From NCBI GenBank assembly GCA_905221605.1, contig CAJNDS010000028.1, positions 109,763 through 171,762 on the forward strand: 62,000 nucleotides of DNA, written 5' to 3'. Both the position numbers and the translations under genes were made by a program. This DNA comes from Symbiodinium natans. Its lineage: Eukaryota > Sar > Dinophyceae > Suessiales > Symbiodiniaceae. Every line of letters begins with the position of its first letter. Position 1 is the first letter of the stretch. The notes beneath the pieces were generated by a model. That model was given only the letters and a program-made list of their open reading frames with translations. It ran no database searches and had not been told where the DNA came from. Shown in pieces: positions 1 through 12,692 of the stretch.

Positions 1-3000
1 TGCGTTTGGGTCCTTTGCTCAGGACCATCGCACCTCGCTGGGCGAAGAGACCACGCCAGCATTGCCTGTGTACCTGGCCAATGTTGCCATTTTGACCTGG
101 GGCCCGGAGAATGGAGCCATTAGCCTGTTTGGCAGCGTATGGAAACGGAAGCAATTGCGTGTTGGCGTGGCATGCGCGTCTTCAAAGAAAAACTCCGACT
201 TTGGCCAGATCCATGCGTATCAAACTTGTAAAAGAACACAAGCAGATAAAAGTAGCAACATGCTTCAGGAAGCCTAAAGTAGGATTGGAGAGGCTGCCTA
301 TAGCGAATTCAGTGCACCACCTCTTTTGGAGGTGAGTTCTGCAGTTGCATTTTCACGGTACCAGCAACACGAGGGTCACTCATAGCTGGCATCGCCCAGC
401 GGCATGTGGAGCCTTTGTTCAACGAGGAACCGGATATAATAGGATGTTATGAACTGCAAGATTCTTCAGAGAGGCTGCCTGGCTGCTAGCAACTGGCCGC
501 TAACCAGCTCGACGGGCAAAGCTCCCCGACCTGACAAACTTAGACGGCAAAGGCTGGCAAGACGTGAAGCCACATGGGGTTACTTGGAGTTCTCTGTGCT
601 CCTCGCCCAGGGCAGCTAGCACCTCGTCGCCAAGCTGCTGCCGCAGTGACAGATCCAGACCTTCGGCGCATGTTCTTGCAAAAGCTTGCCGTGGACTCAC
701 CATCACCGAGCTGCGCAGCTTGCAAATCGAGACAAATCGAGTCAACAATGGTGATGCGCGAGCCCAGTTCGCATCCCAACTGCAGCTGGCAGATGCCGAC
801 TAAGTATGCCGCTGTGGAGTGCCAATTCTTTCCGAATGGCCTCTCGTCCTTCGCTGCAGATGCTATAGCTGTTCGTGCTCTGCTTTTTGTTCATGACCTT
901 TGGGCCTGTCCTTCCTCTACTGCCTGCTGCTCTGACAGCATCTGCGTCCTGCAACACAAACCGGCAAACTGCTGCAACTGTTTAGTGAATGGAACCCTCA
1001 TGTCAGGGCTACTGCATGGGAGCTTGCGGAAGTGAGAGCATGCGGACTCTTTAGGAATCATCTGGGATTGCCCGAAGACCAAAACAAAGACACACACACA
1101 CACACGCGCACACATATGCATATATATATATATATACACGCACACATACACTGCAAATCAAAAAAGGAAACGGCCTGGACCAGGCCCTTGGCCCTAAACC
1201 ACAGAAGGGCAAACCATCTCAAGCCCCTCAACCCTGAGAACTCGAAACTACTACAAAAACTTAAAGCCATCCCGAAACATTCAAAATCACGACGAAGCTG
1301 ACTTCAGGGAACAGAGGGCTAAGTCACGAAACCCACTCAATAGACAGAAAGGGGGCGGATCGGAAAGCGCCAGGGCCCCCGATCATAAACCGCGCGCAGG
1401 AATCCCCTCGCGCTGCTGGTTGCGCCGAACTCGAGAGACTGAGAAGGAGACAGGTGATGCACAGCCCCAGCATGCAAGCTCCCATCTTAGAGCCAAGTTG
1501 ATCGCTCGGGTTTACGGCTCACGCGTTTCACGATGCTTCAGCCTGCACCGTGTCACGAGCAAACACCCCTGTTTACCATGATGCCTTCCGATTTGGCACC
1601 TGCTGGGATAGACCTCAAGCCAAAAAAATGTGCCTCAAGAGCTGTCAACCGGCTTAAGCCCCTGTTGATTCATGACCCGAACGCACGGACAGTTAAGAGC
1701 ATCGATTTACCTTTGCTGCTTCGTGCAATGAGCGTAAAAAGTGAAGATGGTGGTGGTGCTGAGTCCATTCTGGCCATGGCCAACTCCTCAACCCCGATGA
1801 TGGTGCTGCAGGTGATCAGTACCGTGAGTGACAACCGCTTGGCATGCAGAACATTTCAGAGATCAGGAAACCCAAACCTTGATCCAGTCTTGGATATATT
1901 GCTTGCAACCCTGATCGCTGATAGCGTAATGTCCACTACTACTGACTGAAACGTCTATAGCGAGGACGGGGAGGAAGTAATTGCGTCAGTGAATGTCAAG
2001 GTCTTTCCACACTTTCCACACCCGAGGGTCTCGGAACAGATTAAGACCACCCGTCCTGAGCCATTGGTTAGGTCTGTGCTATTCCCTGCTCAACTATATG
2101 CAGCAAGTGAACCAGCGCAATCCTGCCCAGGTCCGAGGATTGAAAGCCAAACGCACTAGAGCAATGGGCTGTACACGTGTGTGGTTAAAGGATGACATGT
2201 AGATGAGGGGACAAGGAAGCCAGCTCATGCAAGATTGCTCTACCTGCACGGCCGTGTGAGCGCAACTCAAATGTGAAATGTTGAGTTTTAGTGGAGACCA
2301 GAGTCTTCATATTGAAGACTCGTGGCCATGTAGCACCAGGGCTCATGAATATGTCTGTGGAATTTGGTTTGTCCAATGGTCTGCGAGATATGCGGTACCC
2401 GTTGATGCGAATAATCTCAATCTTGCGTCGTCTGCACTATCCATCTCTACCATCTGCACCTGCCCTGTGTCAACCCATCTTGCTTAAGCCGTCTGGCCTG
2501 AAGATGGTCTTCTTATGTTGCTTTGCAAAAACGGTACATGAAGCGCAGCGTGTGGGAGGAGTGTTTGCACAATGCCTTTTGCATGAACTAAAGAACAGAC
2601 TGGTATACCCACATGTTTACAAGGATACAAGCGGTGTGGAAGTGACATGACAATGGCACTTGCACAAGGGTTGCTCCTCATGTCCACCAGTGCTGCTCGA
2701 GCACGTGTTGTGCGCAAGTACCTCCCACGCAAGTTCACGATGAGCAACATCCAGGCTTTTGGCAAACTAAATGCCCGCAGATGGCTGCAGAAACAACACC
2801 GCAAAGCCGCAAAGCAAACACAAACATCTTCCGGCCTGAGATGGACGCCAGACCATTCCAGTGGAGGCAGAAGCTTTTCGTCGTCGTGCAAGTGCACAAG
2901 CACAGTCTGGCCCTGGACAGCTGGAACGTGCACCGAAGCAAAAACAAAACAAGTCAACTGGTTGCACACCTTCGGACAGGCGAGCATGACCCGGCTCGCC

Positions 3001-4613
3001 TCCCGCAACCTTGTGTTCAACGTCGCCTCACTGCTGTCAATGAAAGCAGCCTCTGCTCGCAAGCCCTGGCAAGCTGGCAAAATTTTGCAAATACATTACT
3101 TCGCTGTGCCCTGGCGTCGCACACCCTCGCCTTCTTGGCGCCAAGGTTCCACACCGCGAAGTCCAGAGGCGTTGCATCCCGTGGAAGATATAGCACACGG
3201 CCTGCTCAGATTAAGGCCACTTCCCACATGATGCGATGGGCTCGTGCACTTTAAAATCAATGCCTGTCGGTGTGAATACAGCCACCTTCTCACGCAGGGC
3301 CTCCCAAATGCACAAAGCACAACAACGCGTCGCCTGCCCCTGCATGGCTTGAGCTGGCCATGAACCAGCCATGCTCAAGCTGGCGTGAAGAGATGCTTTT
3401 GCACAGCCATGCACAGCCTCACTGTAGGCCCGATGTAGCTCTGCCAGCAGCTCGCCGCCATCCTTCCGAAGACAGGCCTATTTTGGGGGCTTATGGTTCC
3501 ACTCGATGCAGAATTGTTTTGTGGAACCCATTGCTTGCAGCGAAAACACACGTGCCACCTTGGGCACAGTCTTTCATTTGTTTGCTAATGGACTGGAGCC
3601 ACCCCACCTATCGAGCGTCGAACTATCCATTTCGGCAGACATCAAACTCAATACGGGCGCATGAACGCCTTACAGCCTGGGCCGAAAGTATAGCTACAGC
3701 AAGATCGAGCGCGTTTGTCCGCGGACGCATGGCGCTGACATTCTGGTTTCCAAAGCATCGCTCTACATGCAAAAACGAGGGTGTTTGCACGACTCAACTC
3801 TAAAAAAGGACCATCTCTGACAAAACCATCGTATACTGTAGATACTACAGGTGCTATGAGGGTCTTGAGGCCACCGGTGGAATGGACAACTCTTCGTCAC
3901 GTGCCACTTTTGGTGTCCCATCATCCCTCATACTTTCAGAGCATTGGGGCTTGGGGCCTTGGTTCTGCTATTTCCTCGCCGATTAAATGAAACCGTACAT
4001 CTACCGAGCTGTCTTGGAAGGACGCGGACCAATAGCCCGTGGCCTCGCTGTCATCACGCTGCCTGCTGCCTGCAGACATAACTCAGTCAAAACAATCATG
4101 CAGCCCCGTGACCCAAGTTAGGTATAGCAGGCTTGCCTGTGCCACCGGCAAAATCAGAAGCCACTTTGGAAATGCGCTGCAGCCTGCCAAGTGCCAATCA
4201 ATTATATTGGCGCTATCTCCGAGACTTGTAGCAACCCTGGTCCTGGACTCCGACCGGCCCCCCTTCGATTGTTTTTGAGGTTCACTCTGTGACTTTCGAA
4301 GAATTTGGGACAAGGGGGACGAGATGAGCCCTGTGACAAACTCCAAGCTTCCATGACTCCTCTTGAGGCCAACCGCTGCTCAACCCATGCCAGATCAACA
4401 GTGGTTGAACTGCGTACCTGAGACAAGGCATCGACGTGTGCAAGCGCGTGCTCTATCTAGGCTCTATGCTGCCAACATCCTAATTCTGGGGGCACAATCC
4501 ATCTTCTTGATCAGCAGCTCCTTGGTCAACCTTGGCAAAGTATGGAGAGCATTGACGCCCGAACCCCCGTCTCCAGCCTGATGCCTGCAGCTGAAATTTC
4601 CAAGCGCTGAGAA
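1..4613. other. No assignable gene; overlapping open frames on both strands
   Basis: Several frames stay open here on both strands, for example 1533-1949 and 2647-3254 on plus and 2484-3080 on minus, but none shows a family motif I recognise. In the 2.5-3.25 kb segment three frames are open at once, so openness does not show which strand is coding. Because every recognised gene in the window is on minus, a minus-strand gene downstream of RSH-B is the simplest guess. No transposase, reverse transcriptase or RNA gene was seen. Confidence 0.5.
1086..1145. repeat. CA/TA dinucleotide microsatellite
   Basis: A run of CA repeats with CG interruptions passes into an alternating AT run and back into CA-rich sequence. 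It is a simple compound microsatellite. It opens two spurious short frames rich in Thr-His or Tyr-Ile, which should not be read as proteins. Confidence 0.9.
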
Positions 4614-7600
4614 CTAGGCAGATGCCGTGTCATTGTCGACAGAGGCATCGTGGTCCAAGTCAGAGCGTGCAGATGCAGGATCCAATAGCAGGCGGCGGGG
4701 CTCGCGTGACTTGACGCCATGTGGGAAGAGCGAAGAATTGGAGCTCGAGCGAGTTTGCAGATCCCAGCTTGCTTGGCTCTCGAGCGGCCCGAGGCTTTGT
4801 GGATTCCTCGAGCTCGAGGACGGCAATGATGATGGCTCCATCGACACCTAGCACGCCCAGAAGCATTCTCAACTTTCGTTTTGCTCGCATTTTCGGGGAG
4901 GCAGATATTCCACACACACGAATCATGTACCTCCAATGAGTGCAAGCTGTGTGTGAGGGACTGGTTTGCCTGCCAGGAATAGGCTACATCGCTCACTGCA
5001 AGTTACAGTCCCGTTACATGCTGCAAATCTGACACACGCCTGCAAGATCCAGGTTGAATGCAGGGCCGCCAAGAAGCTTCTTCCAGTTTCACTTCTCTGC
5101 AAGTCCTGGCCAGTCTCTCCAGGATTGGGTACGGTGTTGGCGCACGCTGTTGCCGCGCGCGCCAGGCCTCATTGTGGCGCCAAAAAGCGCCAACCCCAAA
5201 CTCGGCAACCCACTCCATCTCCAAACTCAGGATGTAGACCTGCCATATGGCACGAAGAAGCAAGTTGATGATCTGTTACATGTCCCACGGCCTCAACTGC
5301 AGTACCGTCCATGAGCACAGTTGTGTGGAGGCACATGTACAGATTTTCCTTAGGTGACCAGCTTGCAGCAATCATCCGCGATTTTCACGACGGACTTGGG
5401 GTCTCCAGGTCTGTGACCTTTGGAGACGAAATGTAGTCCCGCAGCCGGCCGGGCCTTCAGTCTCAGAACTTCGGTTTCCCAGCTACAGTGTGGACAAATG
5501 ATGATGTACGTTGCTGGGATTTGCTGGGCCCCGGCAAAGTGTGCTAAGGACGTCGCATTGGTGGCAAAATCGAGTGGATTCGTCCGAGGCAAGCCCAGCA
5601 AGCATCCCGATCCTTCCACATTGCGCTCTCGGTTCACAGCCAGTCCGTATGTAGGTAGCCATACGAGGTAACATGAATGAGGATCATGTGGGTTGCAGGG
5701 CCTTTGTGACTATCCGCACACGCGGGATAGGCTGCGGAGTATCCGTCTCCGGACGGTCTGCCCATCGACGCAGTTGGGTGTGCGGTGGCTCCTCCAAGCC
5801 AAGACATGTGCCGATTGCCCGGCGTTCAAACTGGCTCCTCACGTACGGAAATCTCCAAGATGGAGTCAGATGTCATCTCCACCTTAGAGTGGTGGGACTG
5901 ACAGTCTTGTGCTGCTTCGCTGTGAGAGACTGTAACCATTTCGTGAATGCAAGCTAGAGCATCTGCGCCCGCCACCATCATGGTTCGGATATATTGCTGA
6001 ATGTACCGGCGGTGCCGCTGCCTGGCAACCTGACAAGATGCTGCAGACAGACAGCAATGGACGATCAGCTGTGGCACTTCGACCCATGTTGCTGCGCAGT
6101 ATTTCTTTCACCTGGCCCGGCAGGGGCCTGCGATCGTCGATTTCGGTCTAGGACTTCCTGCACGAAGGCCAATGAGGACAAATCGTGGGAGGTTAGTTGG
6201 ACAACCCTACCTCGTATGCGCAGCCGTTTAGGTATTGACAGCAGAGCTCCTCCGAAGGCATGAACGCACATTCAGATGCCCTGCTTCCCATCCACGTGCC
6301 CTAAATGCTCGCCGACGTGGACATGTAGCCTCTACACATCAGACGACCGTGGAAATTGCGAAGCACGACTGAGCTGTGCCCATGATCAGGTCAACAAAGA
6401 CTCGCTCGTCGAGAGCAGAGCATCCCAACTGTTCCGAATTTCCGAACATGTTGCCCACTGCAGAAGGCTTCGCGTTTGTTTGGAGATTGGGCGGCTGGTT
6501 GCGGCTGGTGCCGCGAGAACCATGCATGTTTGGGGCAGATTCAGATACCATGTCCCGCCCCGTCTGCATCAAGCAACGTAACGTAAAGCATGCATGTGAA
6601 CAAAGCGAATGCGGCAGCATGTGGCAGTTCTCAGGTATCATTCCATACAAGTAGAATCCCTGCCAACCCCAGACGCTTCAAAAACAAGTTGCTGGGTTGG
6701 CAGCACCCTAGCAGTCTCCAACACTCCTCGAACTCCGTCTTCCAAATGTGCACGCCTAATCGCTCTGCCAGCGGAACGTACACAGCCCGCGTCTCTTCAG
6801 CCTGTTGGAAAGCAATGCAGATGCCAAAAGCTGTCCACACTTGACACGTCACAGTGGTACGTACATGTACACATCATTGCTCTCAGACAAGGACAATTCG
6901 GCGCTGCTTCGAAGCTGGCATGTGCTCCTCTCTCCCGTGCCCAAGCTGGGGCTCCAAAAGCTTGATTTTCGAACAATGGCCACTGCAGTGCATGCTTCTC
7001 ATGTTACAATGTGGCTAACTACGTGGCGAACTAGTCTGAAGCCACCAGATCTCCAGCGTCCGCATGTTGTGGAGCCGATCTGCAAACTTGATGATCAGAA
7101 CCCGCACGTCTTGAGCAGCCCTGGTCAGTACCTGACATACGTGACATCCACATCTGACATCATCTGTCAGGACGCACTTTCTACCTGTAGAAATATTTAC
7201 ATCACATTTCACAAGATCAGCAGGACGACAGATGCAACACGTAGTCCCAGGCTGTGACAGCACAAACTGTCCAGCAAAGCTGACCCTCAAAGCGATACAT
7301 GATCCCGGCTCTCGGCTCGCCAGCCCCCAGCCGCCCCCCAAGGCATTCTCCCCTTCCCCCTCCCGTACACCCGAAACCTTAAACCTGAAACCCTCCACCA
7401 CACACGAAACCCTAAACCAAAACCCCGAACCCCAAACCCGCCCTTAAACCCTCAACGCGGAGGCCGGGGGGGGGGGGTGGGGCGGGGATGGGGGGGGGGG
7501 GGGCACTGCAGGCCAACCATAATTATGATGTTGTGGGTTGCAACTCCCGGCGGCTATGCAAGGGAACTCTGGACTAGTGGAATGAGACATGACATGCTGG

Positions 7601-8474
7601 CTGGAACCTTCCTCAGGTCCTGTGCAGATCGTGATGCTCTCGACTTCGTGCATGAGGCCTGAGATGCCTTCATCGTCAAGATCAAAGGGTATGTCAGGTA
7701 CTCCAACAAAAGCATGAACAACAGCATATGAACAAAAAAACGTGAAGAAAAGCATATGAACAACAGATATATGCACAAGCATGTCCGAGCAAAGTGCCTT
7801 AGTCACTCCGTCCACCAGTGACGCCACAACTGGTCCAAAGGCATCCTGACAACTCACTCCAAAGATTTGGAAAGACCTTGGGGAAGGTCCCTAAATTGAC
7901 AACCCTTGAGTCATTGTCATTGCCTCAATCTGCTCCAACGTGACGCTCGTGTCCTGCACTTTCCCGTGCTCAGGCTTCTCTTGCACTTGAGAGAAAACCC
8001 ATCACCCATGGCAGCGCGCAATGCTCGTGTGTGTGCAGGACACAAAGGACACGAGAGCCACTCCCAAGCCCTCACCTTTCTGCGTCTTTGTTTTGTGGGT
8101 TTTTGTGAAGCAGGTATTCGTCAGGCTTCTTGTTACACTTGAGTTGTTCCTTGCAGTTTGTGCTTGCACCTGCAACGACGATCTGGTGCCCTTGACTCTG
8201 CCTTGTTGGTCCCGACTCGTGCCGCCATGTTTCCTGCTTCATGGTTCCTGACAAACTTTCAGGATGACTATGACCATCTCAAATTCGTGATTTAAACTTA
8301 CAGTTGGCACTCGCTTGACACTAGCGTTGCCACAGCACAAGGGCCCTCGCGGCAGCGGGGCCCACCCAGCAAGACCATTTTCCAGTTTAGCGCTCGCTAC
8401 ACATGGTTTGTGTCCTGTTTTGGTTTTGCCCCAACATCCGTCGTAGCAGTAGCAGTAGCAGTAGCATTGGCAGC

Positions 8475-8518
<44 letters not shown>

Positions 8519-8630
8519 CAGCAGCAGCAGCAGTAGCAGTAGCAGTAGCAGTAGGGGCAGTAGGGGGCAGTACGGGCAGTAGGGCAGTAGGGGCAGTAGG
8601 GGCAGTAGCAGTAGTAGCAGTAGCAGTAGC

Positions 8631-8708
<78 letters not shown>

Positions 8709-11312
8709 AGTAGTAGTAGTAGTAGCAAGAGTAAGAGTAAGAGTAAGAGTAAGAGTAAGAGTAAGAGTAAGAGTAAGGGCAAGAGTAAGAGTCAGAGTCA
8801 GAGTAAGAGTAAGGAAGAAGAACAATAAACACGTAAGGGAAAGAGCAACAATAACAGTAGCGACGGCAGTTACCAAAAAATGACAATTCCTCCCTGGCAC
8901 GCTGGATTTGCTCGTTAGTGTATCGTAGTTCAGAACTCGCTGTGGAATCAGCATGCAGCTATTGCCACATTCGGACTCAAGATGAGCACTTTCGTGTCGT
9001 GATCCGCCGCTGGGAGCCGCTGTTGCATTTCCAGCGCGAGAATAATGATGCAAGCCGAGAGCGGCGCGAAGGATACCGCTGCGGAGCTTTGTTGAATCCC
9101 GAATCAAGCCCTTTCTCATCCGCGGATCTTGCGAATCAAGAGCTTGTCTTCCTGAACTATGTGCGAATGTCAACTTTTCATCTCGTCTTCTTTATCTTCT
9201 TTCCAGGTTGTTGCCCAGCCTCGTTGCGGGGCTGTTAGGCTTCAAGTCAACCATGCTCCTCGCCTTCTTGCTCCTCGCCCGGTGTCCCGCTCACCAGAGC
9301 GCCCACCCCAGAGCTGCAGACATGCCCGCAAAGAAGTCCCGTACTGGATTCCTTGGCCCCCAGAAACGCCCGCAAGAGTCCGCCGAGCATCCCTCCTACC
9401 CTCAGAGAATTCTGCGGAGAGTCCGGCGACAGCAGCCTGCGGCGAAGTATTCGCGGGAAAGTATTTGTAAATACCTGTCTGAAAACAGCTGGATGGCTGC
9501 AACATCAGGTAGCTGCAGGGTAGGGATAGTCGAAGGGAATGGTTTTGTTGTCTGCGCACGCAAAAGGCCCCTGACGCTGTTGGTCTCACCTGATCGGCTA
9601 CGCAGTTCTTGTTGCAGAGTTGCAGATGCCTCCACCGTGTCATGCAGAAGGGCAGCAGTGTACCTGATCCATGTAGCGAGAAAGTAAGATCGGGGCTTCT
9701 CAACGGCACAGCTTGCGCGCATGGCAAAGATGTCATCAGGGCCATCGGCAATTCGAGGCCAAAGCTTTTCAGCATCCTGACAGAAAACAAGTTCAGAGAA
9801 GAAAACAAGTCAAACAGGTAAAGTTGGCGCCTACACAGCAGGACAAGTCACAAGTCCTGCTCCAAGGCAGGGCCATCCAATTGCCATCGGGGTTCCAGCG
9901 TCGAGTCGGGGGGGAGCAAAGCTCGTGCCTCAGAACTGGAGGGGAGGTGGGGTGGGGGGAGCGGTATTTTTTCTAACCCTTCAGAGACAAAGACAGAGAC
10001 AGGGAGACAGAGAGACAGACAGAGAGACAGAGAGAGAGAGAGAAGGAGAGAGAGTAAGGGAGTGAGAGAGAGAAGGACAGAGAGAGAGAGAAGGAGAGAG
10101 AGAGAGAGAGAGAAGGAGAAGGAGAGAGAGGGAAGGAGGGAGAGGGAAGGAGGGAGAGGAGGGAAGGAGGGAGAGAAGGGAAGGAGGGAGAGGAGGGAAG
10201 GAGGGAGAGGAGGGAAGGAGGGAGAGGAGGGAAGGAGGGAGAGGAGGGAAGGAGGGAGAGGAGGGAAGGAGGGAGAGGGGGAGAGGGACTGAGGGGGACT
10301 GAGGGGGAGAGGGACTGAAGGAGAGAGGGACTGAGGGAGAGAGGGACTGAGGGAAAGAGGGACTGAGGGAGAGAGGGACTGAGGGAAAGAGGGACTGAGG
10401 GAGAGAGGGACTGAGGGAGAGAGACTGGGGCTGAGGGGGAGGGAGGGAGGGAGGCTCTCTCTGTCTCAAGGTGGATCCCTAAGCCCCCGCGCAAGAATGT
10501 CGGCCACCGCAAGCGGATGTGTCCAGTAGGGATCACCACTCTTTCGAACCTCTGCGCGGCCCAATCGGAGTCTGCGCAATGAAAATCAGGTGTAGGGGGT
10601 GATACAGTAACGAGATGAGGGTGTTTGAGGCTTCTGAGCTCGGGGTTTTAGGTTTTCAGGTTTCAGGTATTTCCCGAAAACAAAGCCGTGTTTTTTGCGC
10701 ATGTTATGGCCTCCGATAGGCGTTTCCCATAGGAAAGCGCGCAACACACCAATTGCGAATTTGAACTATGCTCTTCCACAGAGTACGGCCTGCCCCATGA
10801 GTTTTCCCATATAGGAGACCCATGGCAGAACTGAAGCTTAAATGTGCTGCGCAATGAGCGAGTTGTCCGTCTTCCAGCTAAGCGTTGCAGTCTATATAAG
10901 CCGATCATGCTTCAACACTGTCCGAATGGTGCTGGCTGGACTGCTGCAGGGCTCCTAGGCAAAGTGACACACAGCACGTAATCTTCGCAACGAAGCTATG
11001 GATAAAATGGAGGCTGCATTCGATCGCTTCGTGCTGCAGCTGAAGTGCAGTACTCAGCTTAGCACCTGTCCGGCATGAGCATCCTTGGTCATGTCGAGAG
11101 CTTTGTGCAGCATCGACACCTGAACCATGTCGCCAACATAGTTTATTGCAAGATCTGTACTTCCATACTCGGCTTGTGCCTTCTGCTGTGGATCCAATTC
11201 TGCTGCATACCTTACTGCGTTTACGGTTTGCTACAACTAAACCTTGCAGCTTGGTCCGGCGAGGCGACTCCGTCGTGCGCATGCCAAGTTGCTTCGCCCA
11301 GTCCCAAGAAGT
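4614..11312 (-). CDS. RelA/SpoT homologue B (RSH-B), probable plastid (p)ppGpp hydrolase/synthetase, multi-exon
   Basis: RSH enzymes make and destroy (p)ppGpp, the stringent-response alarmone; in algae they act mainly in the plastid. Exons seen in family order on minus: about 11312-11243; up to 11066, ending HAGQ, the opening of the HD hydrolase domain; 9663-9630 with TAALLHDTVE; 7845-7798 with FGPVVASLVDGVTK; about 7131-7043 with DVRVLIIKFADRLHNMRTL; 6801-6727 with YVPLAERLGVHIWKTEFE; 6249-6211; 6157-6128; 6029-5976. Synthetase exons: 5454-5418 with PGRLRDYISSPK, 5348-5292 with ENLYMCLHTTVLMDGTAVE, 5239-5168 with EMEWVAEFGVGAFW. The HD motif and DRLHN box are intact. The synthetase centre between 5.9 and 5.46 kb is poorly resolved, and the usual QIRT stretch reads YILS. 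The Ser-rich open exon 4847-4614, ending in a stop, is a possible C-terminus, with less certainty. Family assignment is firm; exact start and several joins are not. Confidence 0.85.
7372..7505. repeat. Telomere-like CCCTAAA repeats next to a G-run, in an RSH-B intron
   Basis: On plus, degenerate copies of CCCTAAAC and CCCGAAAC occupy about 7372-7455. They are followed by C-poor runs of up to about 14 G within 7468-7503. The dinoflagellate and plant telomere unit is TTTAGGG, so this resembles an interstitial telomeric sequence. It lies in the intron between the 7845-7798 and 7131-7043 exons of RSH-B. Confidence 0.75.
8441..8818. repeat. (GTA)n / (GTAAGA)n low-complexity tract in an RSH-B intron
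   Basis: About 290 bases of GTA repeat with GCA and GGG variants run into about 90 bases of GTAAGA hexamers. The plus strand is made almost entirely of G, T and A. The tract lies in the 1.8-kb intron between the HD-motif exon (9663-9630) and the next hydrolase exon (7845-7798) of RSH-B. Long open frames across it encode only Val, Tyr, Leu or Thr runs and are artefacts. Confidence 0.92.
9985..10460. repeat. Purine-rich GA tract with embedded minisatellites, in an RSH-B intron
   Basis: About 470 bases are nearly pure purine on plus. From about 10080 to 10289 there is no pyrimidine. Inside are GAGA runs, then about five copies of a GGGAAGGAGGGAGAGGA-type unit of 18-19 bp, then about ten copies of an 18-bp GAGAGGGACTGAGGG-type unit. 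The tract separates the HAGQ exon from the next hydrolase exon of RSH-B. Such tracts can form triplex (H-DNA); whether this one does is unknown. Confidence 0.92.
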
Positions 11313-12610
11313 AGCACCCAACGACTGCCTGTAGCCGGTTTGGACTCCGTGCACCTGGCAACGAAGCGCGACAACCATGACCGGGTCTCATGCGAGGCAC
11401 TGTTCTTGAGGCTCTACATTGTGGATATTTTAAGGCTCTCCATGGACAGCAGGTGTCGAAAGCATCCGACATCATCCGACCACGGCTAAGTGATTTAACG
11501 GAACGGCCGCATGAAAAACAACTTCTTAACATTGCTGCCCTGCTGCCCTGACTCTGGACTCAGTCGGTCAACCCCTAAAGAACATTTTTCAACAATTGAA
11601 GACTTTGTGAGTTTGTGAGTCTGTGAGGTGGGGAAGGGGAAGGGGGTGTCACAGCCCCGGTCACACCCAGGGCTGAAGTACGCTTCAGTACACATAGTAC
11701 ACAAGATCAGGCCAGTGCCACCCACCAGTTGGCATTTCGTTGCTCCAGTGCACGTCTAAAGTCCTCTCCATGCTGTATAGAATGTCGCAGCAATCAGGTC
11801 TGTCAGCCCAGAGTTACTAGAAGCCCCTAGGAGTACTTAGCATGCCAAGGTATTCAGGGTTGGCAGACGCCGGTGCTTCGAAGTGCTCGTTGCTAGAGGA
11901 AGAAGATTGCCCGAGTCGGGTCGTTAGACGTAAGGGTAAAGGTTCAAAGCACAGGACCGCTGGAATACATGCTAGGGTTTGTGCTGGAGAGTTGGGTTAG
12001 GGCTTGCCAAACACAAAACGTGCGATCGAGTATGATATGAGTTATGCCGCCGCATATGCAACATTACGCAGCAGCACGGGACCAACTCCTCTTACAGGAA
12101 AACCGCTCAGCACGGCCATTCGGTCCTCGAGTCGTGTTGAAACCTGCTGCTGCGCTTTCTGCACATCAACGAAGGTAAGGCGGCCATCCTGGCAGAGAAT
12201 GCGGAGATTGGCAGCACGAGCTGCGGATGCATAATCCATGGCCCTTGGATGGCCTTGGAAAGCTGGACAAAATGGACTGCCTTAAACTGACTGAAAGACG
12301 TTTGACTTCGTATGTCGTCGCTTCAAGATGCTTCAAGCCCGCTTGTCCTGGCTGCGGTCACAGCTGGAGCAAAGCTCCCTGAACTCGCGGTCCATGTGAT
12401 CCGCACTGAAGGCCTGATGGTGCTCATCTTATCATGCCCTCTCCGTGTATGTTGAGTCCCTGCATCAGAACTCAGACAGAAATTCTGGCCTTCACAGCCT
12501 CCCAAGACGTTCAACCCCTAGTGTATTCACTAATTGGTCCCAGCAGCTGTAGGGAAGCTAAGCGGGGTTGTACAAAAACCCCGTTATAAATCCATTCATC
12601 CGTTCTAGGG
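11313..12610. other. Region between the two RSH genes, no gene assigned
   Basis: This stretch should hold the start of RSH-B, including its promoter and plastid-targeting region, but I cannot fix a start codon. A few telomere-like TTAGGG/TAGGGTTT words occur at about 11930-12003. Frames of about 60-70 codons at 12004-12239 and 12323-12514 show no recognisable motif. No TATA-like element is evident, as expected for dinoflagellates. Confidence 0.45.
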
Positions 12611-12641
12611 TTATCGATTTTTTCTTGATTATCGTTTTACG
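12611..12641. repeat. Left copy of a 30-bp direct repeat flanking the minisatellite
   Basis: A 31-base sequence containing TTTTTTCTTGATTATCGTT lies about 50 bases before the minisatellite. It recurs at 13373-13402 in the same orientation, with one base inserted and one changed. Confidence 0.85.
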
Positions 12642-12692
12642 GGGTTTTGGGGACCAACCTACAACTTCATGCCTGAGAACCGATAATTTCGT

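Noticed and set aside
8239-9173. Long open frames of poly-Tyr, poly-Leu, poly-Thr or poly-Val
   Set aside because: They are produced by the GTA repeat tract and lie in an RSH-B intron.
9973-10539. Ser/Pro/Leu-rich open frame of 188 codons
   Set aside because: It is a by-product of the purine-rich tract.
11243-11312. WDWAKQLGM, reminiscent of sigma-factor region 1.2
   Set aside because: The match is very short, and the next exon leads into an RSH hydrolase domain; treated as an RSH-B N-terminal exon.
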